Positions 58,855 to 64,000 of a stretch of DNA of 64,000 nucleotides are shown here, one piece after another. The DNA lies in assembly GCA_036000105.1 (NCBI GenBank), contig DASYGE010000007.1:1-64000 (forward strand). The letters are read 5' to 3'. This DNA is from DASUBN01 sp036000105. Lineage in GTDB: Bacteria; Pseudomonadota; Gammaproteobacteria; Natronospirales; REEB76. Below the pieces are notes generated by a model, which searched no databases, was not told the origin of the DNA, and was given only the letters and a program-made list of their open reading frames with translations. The position numbers and the translations under genes were made by a program. Position 1 is the stretch's first letter, and each line of letters starts with the position of its first letter.

Positions 58855-59034
58855 ATGTGTCAATGCAAGACTTGCAAAATCCGTAGCATCGCTTATCTTT
58901 TGGATGCTGCGAGAGCTAGAAGAATAGATGCTGATTATGATTTAGCAATCAACTTCGTTCCCGAGTTTTCAGCCGAAATGATAGGGATAGTTGATGAAAT
59001 AAGAAGTAAAATCGAACAGTTAAGTCGTATGTAG
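58855..59034 (+). CDS. Small Cys-rich N-terminus protein, probable phage gene
   Basis: A 59-residue protein (MCQCKTCKIRSIAYLLDAAR...) with GGGAGGT ahead. Three Cys in the first seven residues suggest a metal site; the rest is helical. It naturally follows the scaffold gene, since the scar at 56614 has the same start. AT-rich relative to the neighbourhood. Confidence 0.55.
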   Translation: MCQCKTCKIRSIAYLLDAARARRIDADYDLAINFVPEFSAEMIGIVDEIRSKIEQLSRM

Positions 59035-59136
59035 TTGATGCGCGCAAACCTACTGCATTTGTGGGCTAGGTCTAGCGAAGCTGAACTGGGGCCGCGCGAT
59101 GGGGCTTATGTAGGGTAAGCAATAAGGGAGATCGCT

Positions 59137-59415
59137 ATGAAGGTGCTATCAATTATTGGAATCGTTTGGTTCACACTATGCTTGTTCTGCATAGTTGCGT
59201 TTATGCACTCTGATACTACTGCTTCTCAGGGTTGGGGAATGCTCGCGGTGTTGTATGCAATACCTTATGCAATTACTGGCTTGGTATTCAGTGTCAAGAA
59301 TACTGCACGCGTTAAAATTCAAGCCGATGAATTGATGAAATTGCATGAGCTAAAGGAGAAGGGAGTGATAACTGAATCCGAATTTAATAAGAAGAAGAAC
59401 GATTTTCTGTCATAA
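59137..59415 (+). CDS. SHOCT-domain membrane protein (cargo)
   Basis: A 92-residue protein with two membrane helices (about 4-24 and 33-52) and a C-terminal SHOCT domain (ADELMKLHELKEKGVITESEFNKKKNDFL). SHOCT is a short oligomerisation module. The coding sequence is clearly AT-richer than its neighbours, suggesting recent transfer. GGGAGATCGCT precedes the ATG. Confidence 0.75.
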   Translation: MKVLSIIGIVWFTLCLFCIVAFMHSDTTASQGWGMLAVLYAIPYAITGLVFSVKNTARVKIQADELMKLHELKEKGVITESEFNKKKNDFLS

Positions 59416-59510
59416 ATAAAATGTTTATATGAGTTGCCAGTTCTATATCTCTGGCCGCCACCTAATAATGCTTCCGGCGCGCACCCGAAGACGCATTGTG
59501 CGGTCTTAAG

Positions 59511-59780
59511 AAAAATTAGAGATTTTGCTTACTGGTTAGGCGCGGGCGGCCGAGCAGCCGGGCAAGCCGTATACGGCGAGCGGGCGGGCAGGATGTCCGC
59601 CCCGGGGCCGCAAGCAGTACAGGGACGTACTGTGCAGCGCTCCTTACGTGAGCACCACCAGGAAGCGTCGTCGCTCTCGGATTCCCGTCCTCCGCGACAT
59701 AAGGCCGTCCTCGGCAACTGCTCCCTGCGTTGCTCTACCGCTTACATCCATGTAAGCGTGACCTTAAAGATCAATTTTTA
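59511..59780. mobile_element. MITE-like palindromic element, copy R4 (about 270 bp)
   Basis: Ends AAAAATTAGAGATTTTGC and, inverted, TAAAAATTGATCTTTAAGG. It carries TTAGGCGCGGGCGGCCGAGC, GCGGGCAGGATGTCCGC, AGTACAGGGACGTACT and ACATAAGGCCGTCCT, plus a CGGCAACTGCTCCCTGCGTT module also in R3 but at the opposite end. Its right end supplies the TAA stop codon of the minus-strand gene 59778-60128. Confidence 0.65.
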
Positions 59781-60128
59781 GCTCGGGTCGAGGTCTAGTT
59801 CGTTGTGGAAGGTGTGATATCCCCGCTGTATAAACATCCAAAAATGCCCCGACACCGTGACCTGCTCACCTTCGGTGCGCTTGTCTGCCCCTAGGGCGTA
59901 CACATCCAGGCAGGCTCCATCGTCGCAGAGCCGGAAGGTCTCGTAGGGCTTGCCGTCAGTGGTGGTGTTCAGCTTGAACTTGGTGATGAACCCGGTGACG
60001 CTTATCTCCTGCTGGTTGTATTGATTGGCGCTGTAGAGGACTGCGCTCGGGGTCAGGTTGGCGGCATAGGCTGCGAAGGGCGGCAAGGCGGCCAAGACGA
60101 TCAGCAGGTTCGGCAGGTGACGGCGCAT
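59778..60128 (-). CDS. Exported small OB-fold-like protein (cargo)
   Basis: The start at ATG 60128 has AAGAAGG at good spacing and gives 116 residues; ATG 60137 is possible. The signal peptide (LLIVLAALPPFAAYA) is followed by an OB-like pattern (EISVTGFITKFKL...ETFRLCDDGACLDVYAL...EQVTVSGHFW) of periplasmic nucleotide/ligand-binding small proteins. The TAA stop lies within MITE-like R4, so the C-terminus may have been altered by that insertion. Confidence 0.65.
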   Translation of the reverse strand: MRRHLPNLLIVLAALPPFAAYAANLTPSAVLYSANQYNQQEISVTGFITKFKLNTTTDGKPYETFRLCDDGACLDVYALGADKRTEGEQVTVSGHFWMFIQRGYHTFHNELDLDPS

Positions 60129-60192
60129 CGTATCCATCCTTCTTGAAAGGCCTGGCAAGTATAAGCGTGAAAGCGGTGGAATGCCGCTGAAC

Positions 60193-60300
60193 AGGGGGAG
60201 GGGCTAGACAGGCAGCGTGATTTTCTGAAAAATACGCCTACGCTGGATGTGCGCGTCCAGAGTTAACAAGGCTGCTGTGGCAACACAGCGGCCTTTTCAT
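60193..60300 (+). ncRNA. sRNA-like repeated element, copy C
   Basis: GGGGGAGGGGCTAGAC, TTCTGAAAAATACGCC, hairpin CTGGATGTGCGCGTCCAG (60243-60260) and terminator AAGGCTGCTGTG / CACAGCGGCCTTTT (60268-60296). It sits about 125 bp upstream of the capsid gene on the same strand. It shares order and hairpins with copies A and B. Confidence 0.55.
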
Positions 60301-60424
60301 TTGCGCCGGTGCGGCGTCAAAGCACCTTCGGCTTGCCTGCCGATACAGGCTATTCGGGTGCTCTCTCCGTCAATGAGCAGTCGCGGCATAGCCGCATCTA
60401 CTCACTACACAGGAGACAGCCGAC

Positions 60425-61477
60425 ATGGCTAATACGAATTTCACGGTGAACGATCCGCTTGCAGTAAAACTCTGGGCGAAGAAGCTCGCGGTCCAGGCTA
60501 TCCAGCAGACCTGGTTTCGCAATTTCATCTCGGACGATGGAAATAATGTGATAACCATGCTGGACGACGCGGAGAAATCCGCCGGCGATACGGTGAACGT
60601 GGGACTGCGCACGCAGCTCGCGGGCGCCGGTGTGCAGGGGGACGGGACGCTGGAGGGCCAGGAAGAGGCGCTCACGACCTACGCAGACAAGCTGCTCATA
60701 GATCAGCTACGCCACGCGGTGAACGTGGGTGGGCGCATGACCCAGCAGCGGGTGCCTTTCGAGCTTCGGGAAGAGGCGCGCATGGGCCTGCAGGACTGGT
60801 GGGCGGCGAGGTTCGACCTGGCCTTCTTCAACCAGCTCTGCGGCAACACGGTGCAGTCGGATACCCGCTACACGGGCAACAATGTCCCGACGGCGCCGAC
60901 CCGCACGATCCTGCCCACGGGTGTGGCCAACGAAGCGGTCTTGGGTTCACCCAACACTTTCACGCTCTCCCTCATCGACACGGCGGTGGAGCGGGCTTAC
61001 TTGAACAATCCCTATCTGATCCGGCCGATCCGCATCAAGGGCGAGGATAAGTACGTGTGCTTCATCCACCCCTCGCAGGTGACAGATCTACGCACTTCCA
61101 CGAGCGCCGGCCAGTGGCTGGACATCGAGAAGGCGGCGATGACGGGCGGCGAGGTCTCGGACAACCCGATATTTACCGGAAGTCTCGGTGACTACAACGG
61201 TGTGATCCTGCACAAGGCTTATCGGGTGAGCCAGTGCGTGAACGCGGGCGCGGCGCTGCCCAACACCTACCGGGCGGTGTTCGCGGGCGCCCAGGCGGGT
61301 GCCTTGGCGTTCGGCCGAGAAGAGGGCAAGGACCAGTTCACGTGGAGCGAGGAGCTCTTCGACTACGGAAATATGCTCGGCGTGAGTGCGGGTTCGATAT
61401 ACGGGATCAAAAAACTGGTCTTCAACAGCACTGATTTTGGGGCGCAAGTCATTAGCACTTATGCCGCCGCACATTAA
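60425..61477 (+). CDS. Phage major capsid protein, N4-gp56 family-like
   Basis: The 350-residue protein (ANTNFTVNDPLAVKLWAKKLA...) matches the N4-gp56/P22-coat-like capsid pattern: SAGDTVNVGLRTQLAG, LRHAVNVGGRMTQQRVPFELRE, LADTAV-type helices, YVCFIHPSQVTDLR and GDYNGVILHKAYRV. It assembles on the scaffold. CACAGGAGACAG precedes the ATG. The frame is intact, as for the other structural genes. Confidence 0.85.
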   Translation: MANTNFTVNDPLAVKLWAKKLAVQAIQQTWFRNFISDDGNNVITMLDDAEKSAGDTVNVGLRTQLAGAGVQGDGTLEGQEEALTTYADKLLIDQLRHAVNVGGRMTQQRVPFELREEARMGLQDWWAARFDLAFFNQLCGNTVQSDTRYTGNNVPTAPTRTILPTGVANEAVLGSPNTFTLSLIDTAVERAYLNNPYLIRPIRIKGEDKYVCFIHPSQVTDLRTSTSAGQWLDIEKAAMTGGEVSDNPIFTGSLGDYNGVILHKAYRVSQCVNAGAALPNTYRAVFAGAQAGALAFGREEGKDQFTWSEELFDYGNMLGVSAGSIYGIKKLVFNSTDFGAQVISTYAAAH

Positions 61478-61490
61478 TAAGGGGTGAATC

Positions 61491-61952
61491 ATGGCTACAT
61501 ATATCAGTTCTCAGGTTTCGAGCGGGCAGATACCCATCAACGAGCGGGGGGCGAGCTTCCTGGTGTTCGGGAGCATCGCGCTCACCACAGCCTTGGCGGC
61601 CAACGACATCGTGCAGCTGGTGCAGGTGCCGAACGGCTATAAGGTGCTGAACGTGACGCTGGACTGCGATCCGTTGGATAGCAATGCCACGCCGACGCTC
61701 ACAGGCACGGTGGGCGATGGGACGACGGCGAATCGTTACGTCACGCTCACGGCGGCACAGCTCAAGAGCGGCATCGTGCAACCCAATAACGTGACCGGTT
61801 CCACCGGTTTCGTGTACGCACCGGCCAGCAGCGGCGGGAATGCGGGGGGCAGCATCATCCAGTTCAAGGCCACCGCCAATCCGGCGACGTGGGTGAATGG
61901 GACGATGCGTTTAGCGGCGGAGTTGCAGGTCGATCTGCCGAGTTTTGCTTAG
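61491..61952 (+). CDS. Probable capsid decoration or minor head protein
   Basis: A 153-residue beta-rich protein starting 13 bp after the capsid gene with AAGGGG before the ATG. It contains VQVPNGYKVLNVTLDCDPLD and repeated Gly/Thr/Ala strands like phage head-decoration proteins. The spacing indicates co-expression with the capsid. No family recognised with certainty. Confidence 0.6.
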   Translation: MATYISSQVSSGQIPINERGASFLVFGSIALTTALAANDIVQLVQVPNGYKVLNVTLDCDPLDSNATPTLTGTVGDGTTANRYVTLTAAQLKSGIVQPNNVTGSTGFVYAPASSGGNAGGSIIQFKATANPATWVNGTMRLAAELQVDLPSFA

Positions 61953-61971
61953 ACGGCCTGCAGAAGTTTAA

Positions 61972-62002
61972 GGCCCGGCCGTAATTCGGCCGGGCCTCGT
62001 TT
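61972..62002 (+). terminator. Terminator after the capsid pair
   Basis: An 11-bp stem (61972-61982 with 61988-61998, loop TAATT) is followed by CGTTTT. Confidence 0.85.
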
Positions 62003-62021
62003 TGAGAAGGAGGTTATATCG

Positions 62022-62234
62022 ATGAGTTTTATACAGCGCGAATTAGAAAAAATCGAGATTGCAATGCGCGGCCCTGTTTCGCCTTCTGCCTATAGTCAGC
62101 TGTACGCGCAGAGCCAGGCTCTCTCTTGGGCGTTAGAACCAAATGGATACGCGACTCCTTCTGAAGTTGTGCTTAATAGCAGAATTCAAACTATTAAGGG
62201 CATTCCGGCAAACTCAATAAATTGTCAGGAGTGA
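62022..62234 (+). CDS. Small hypothetical protein
   Basis: A 70-residue protein with a strong AGAAGGAGG ribosome-binding site. FIQRELEKIEIAMRG, then WALEPNGYATPSEVVLNSRIQTIKG. Helical, no domain recognised. AT-richer than the phage genes; its 3' end overlaps the convergent DUF3892 gene by 41 bp, so both probably arrived as a unit. Confidence 0.55.
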   Translation: MSFIQRELEKIEIAMRGPVSPSAYSQLYAQSQALSWALEPNGYATPSEVVLNSRIQTIKGIPANSINCQE

Positions 62235-62481
62235 TTCCGTCAGGTTCAGTCTTAAGGTATTTATGTCCAGCAGCACTCTTGGCTATTACTACCCAAACTG
62301 AATTTCCACCAACACTGACGTAGAACTGCCACTTGCCGTTTTCAATCCCAGCGATGGCATCATTTTCACTGAGTATCCAACGACCGCCGTTTGGATTTAT
62401 TCCACCGACGTTGCGTATCCTTTCGTGCGGATTGAAGCGATCAGATTTATTTATGCACTGAATTTGAACTGATTCGGCCAT
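62194..62481 (-). CDS. DUF3892 protein 1
   Basis: A 95-residue protein with AAGGAGGG before the ATG. The DUF3892 pattern is clear: IQCINKSDRF, RIRNVGGINPNGGRW, SENDAIAGIENGKWQFYVSVGG. Function unknown; the fold is small and beta-rich. It is antisense to the phage late genes and has a relative at 63172-63486. Confidence 0.75.
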   Translation of the reverse strand: MAESVQIQCINKSDRFNPHERIRNVGGINPNGGRWILSENDAIAGIENGKWQFYVSVGGNSVWVVIAKSAAGHKYLKTEPDGITPDNLLSLPECP

Positions 62482-62580
62482 GACGACCCTCCTTGGTTAG
62501 TTATGCCGCGCCAGTCTAAACCCAAGTAGATTGGGTTTCTTATCCCATATCTTGGCGATATTTAATTCCAGGTAATTAAT

Positions 62581-63198
62581 ATGGCATTCAGTGACATGCA
62601 GGCCGCAATCGCAGACGAGTTGGCGCGCTCGGATCTCTCGACTGAGATCAAGCGGGAGATCAATAACGCCATCACGTTCTATGGGAACAAGGCCTTCTGG
62701 TTCAACGAGGCTTCTATGGCCTCCATTACGACGGTGCAGGGGCAGCGGTATTACCCCTTACCCACGAACTTCGCTTCGGTGCTGGATGTGCTCTCGACCA
62801 TCGGGAACTACACCTATCGGTTGGAAGCGAGGACCGAGCAATACCTCGATCAGATCGATTGGGGTAACAGTTTCTGGTCTGGTTACCCCACGGACTATTC
62901 CTTCTGGAATGGGCAGATCCGGCTCTTCCCGCCGCCCCAGGGGGGCTTGCCGGTGCAGGTGAAGGGGACGGCGATACTCTCGCCTTCGCCTCTCGTGAAC
63001 GATGCGGACACGAACGCCTGGTTGACCTCGGCGGAGGAGCTGATACGCACGCGAGCGACACGACAACTCTACGGGCGCTATGTAAGAGACCCGGAACAGT
63101 ACGCCTTGTATACGCAGTTGGAGAAAGAGGCACTCTCGAACCTGCAGGAGAAGAACGTCGGTCAGACGGCGCTAGGCGGCATCAGACCGCACTTCTAA
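62581..63198 (+). CDS. Phage head-tail adaptor / head completion protein (gp4-like)
   Basis: A 205-residue protein: FSDMQAAIADELARSDLSTEIKREINNAITFYGNKAFWFNE and YYPLPTNFASVLDVLSTIG are typical of podoviral adaptor proteins that bind beneath the portal. It ends EKNVGQTALGGIRPHF. It lies two genes after the capsid in the usual order, with cargo on either side. Confidence 0.75.
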   Translation: MAFSDMQAAIADELARSDLSTEIKREINNAITFYGNKAFWFNEASMASITTVQGQRYYPLPTNFASVLDVLSTIGNYTYRLEARTEQYLDQIDWGNSFWSGYPTDYSFWNGQIRLFPPPQGGLPVQVKGTAILSPSPLVNDADTNAWLTSAEELIRTRATRQLYGRYVRDPEQYALYTQLEKEALSNLQEKNVGQTALGGIRPHF

Positions 63199-63486
63199 GA
63201 CAGGGCACTGGGGCCGGAGAAGCAGATTGTTTTCGCCATGCCCGTCCGCGGACGTCTTGAGATAGAGATCACCCCCTGGACTGGATTCCACCACGAGTTT
63301 GGCATTCCGCCCACCGATGACGACCACGAATTCATGGATGCCGTCCTCGACACAGGCGATGGCTTCCTCTTGCGACAAGTACCAGCGGCGGCCGGTGTCG
63401 GTGCGAAGGCCGCCGATACCCTGGATGCATGGATATATATCTGACGAATCTCGCTTATTTACACAAGAAACTATGAACGTCCCCAA
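63172..63486 (-). CDS. DUF3892 protein 2
   Basis: A TTG start at 63486 is preferred (GAGGGAG eight bases upstream), aligning its N-terminus (GTFIVSCVNK) with DUF3892 protein 1 (AESVQIQCINK); ATG 63531 would add 15 residues. The 104 residues share the pattern IQGIGGLRTDTGRRW, SQEEAIACVEDGIHEFVVVIGG, DLYLKTSADG. The two are clear paralogs. Its 3' end overlaps the adaptor gene by 27 bp. Confidence 0.7.
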   Translation of the reverse strand: MGTFIVSCVNKRDSSDIYPCIQGIGGLRTDTGRRWYLSQEEAIACVEDGIHEFVVVIGGRNAKLVVESSPGGDLYLKTSADGHGENNLLLRPQCPVLEVRSDAA

Positions 63487-63596
63487 TGCCTTTACTCCCT
63501 CGGCGTTTATCTCCCTCTCGCGGCGCAGCATAGCGCAGAGATGCACGGATACGACGGATTGAAATCGGAATCGGTTACGACACAAACAAAGACGAA

Positions 63597-63701
63597 ATGG
63601 CGAAACTACTTTCAACACTAAGGGCCGAAAAATTGGAATCGGAGAGGCCGCATTTGGATCTGGATCCCCGCTTCTGCGGGAATGACGGGATGGGGATATA
63701 G
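63597..63701 (+). pseudogene. Truncated 5' copy of the downstream tail gene
   Basis: MAKLLSTLRAEK... repeats the start of the gene at 63705 (MAKLLASLKFGE). After eight codons similarity ends, and the frame runs through a REP hairpin to a stop at 63701. It marks the left edge of an insertion that duplicated the gene start. Confidence 0.7.
63660..63687. repeat. REP-type hairpin before the tail gene
   Basis: CTGGATCCCCGCTTCTGCGG then GAATGACG, same family as 32397 and 34163. It lies 18 bp before the start of the tail gene. Confidence 0.75.
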
Positions 63702-63704
63702 GCG

Positions 63705-64000
63705 ATGGCGAAATTACTTGCGAGCCTGAAGTTCGGCGAATGGCTGCCGGACTTGCCGGAGCTGGATAACCCGGGGAGCCCCAACGTCTCCAATGCGCTG
63801 TGGGTGAACGGCGGGTATATCCCGGCGCCGGGCTTTTCCGCCCTGGGGGCTGCTTTGAACGCCCGTTGCCAGGGCGCTTACGCGGCGACGGATTCCAACG
63901 GCGACACGCACATCTATGCGGGCACGGCCTCGCAGCTCATGGAATACACGGGCACGGGGTTCACGAACCGCTCGGCGGGCAGTTACACGACCCAGGACGG
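63705..64000 (+). CDS. Phage tail/stabilisation protein, 5' part (runs off the window)
   Basis: The frame opens at ATG 63705 and stays open to the window end (98 codons). MAKLLASLKFGEWLPDLPEL, then NPGSPNVSNALWVNGGYIPA and DTHIYAGTASQLMEYTG resemble the N-terminal beta-propeller-like region of podoviral tail proteins that follow the adaptor gene. A REP hairpin lies directly upstream. Confidence 0.65.
   Translation, partial: MAKLLASLKFGEWLPDLPELDNPGSPNVSNALWVNGGYIPAPGFSALGAALNARCQGAYAATDSNGDTHIYAGTASQLMEYTGTGFTNRSAGSYTTQD

Noticed and set aside
47425..63204. Gene transfer agent of the Rhodobacter type
   Set aside because: The structural genes are podovirus-like (P22-like portal, N4-gp56-like capsid) and not in RcGTA order. 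Domestication is kept only as a general hypothesis.

Overview
The window reads as chromosome of a GC-rich gammaproteobacterium. The gene order rplU-rpmA-obgE, then rpsT divergent from murJ-ribF-ileS-lspA-ispH, is typical of Gamma- and Betaproteobacteria. The palindromic repeats and gene content suggest a soil or freshwater lineage near Xanthomonadales, Nevskiales or Steroidobacterales. This placement is inference, because there is no 16S rRNA gene in the window.

Layout. 1-13.5 kb is a housekeeping block: ribosomal proteins L21, L27 and S20, Obg GTPase, a secreted S53 peptidase, the lipid II flippase MurJ, RibF, IleS, LspA, IspH, a ThiO-like oxidase and a Fur-family regulator. 13.5-14.0 kb is a rearranged tRNA-Thr locus with a broken tRNA and duplicated tRNA 3' ends. 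14.0-24.6 kb holds an orphan GspC-like protein divergent from a 3090-residue secreted SpvB/RHS protein, followed by a small AT-rich membrane protein that may be its immunity partner. 24.7-25.7 kb is a REP-associated transposase unit with 17-bp inverted ends. 25.7-28.9 kb is a four-gene operon on the minus strand whose order (CuA subunit, heme-copper subunit I, SenC, membrane protein) matches the norSY-senC-orf1 nitric oxide reductase. Subunit I lacks the usual active-site tyrosine. A hemerythrin-like gene lies beside it. 30-32.3 kb has a metallo-beta-lactamase-fold enzyme and small proteins. 32.4-34.1 kb is a phage CI/Cro switch with early genes. 34.2-47.3 kb is mostly host: MarR, ClC, an overlapping EAL / histidine kinase / response regulator operon, a TonB receptor, and several exported proteins of unknown function.

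47.4-64.0 kb is the late module of a podovirus-like prophage: TerS, TerL, portal, scaffold, major capsid, head-tail adaptor and the start of a tail protein. All of the core genes have open frames. Unrelated cargo genes on both strands sit between almost every pair: an amino-acid-oxidase-like flavoprotein, exported small proteins, a SnoaL-like protein, DUF1428, SHOCT and two DUF3892 proteins. Cargo junctions are marked by partial copies of phage gene ends, REP hairpins and MITE-like elements. The 3' end of the scaffold gene occurs four times.

Two non-coding repeat families cross the window. One is a MITE-like element (four copies) with TA-flanked inverted ends that in two cases supply a gene's stop codon. 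The other is a roughly 100-nt sRNA-like element (three copies) with a conserved hairpin and a terminator hairpin that varies with base pairing preserved. These families, the cargo-interrupted prophage and the putative NO reductase are the most interesting parts of the window.
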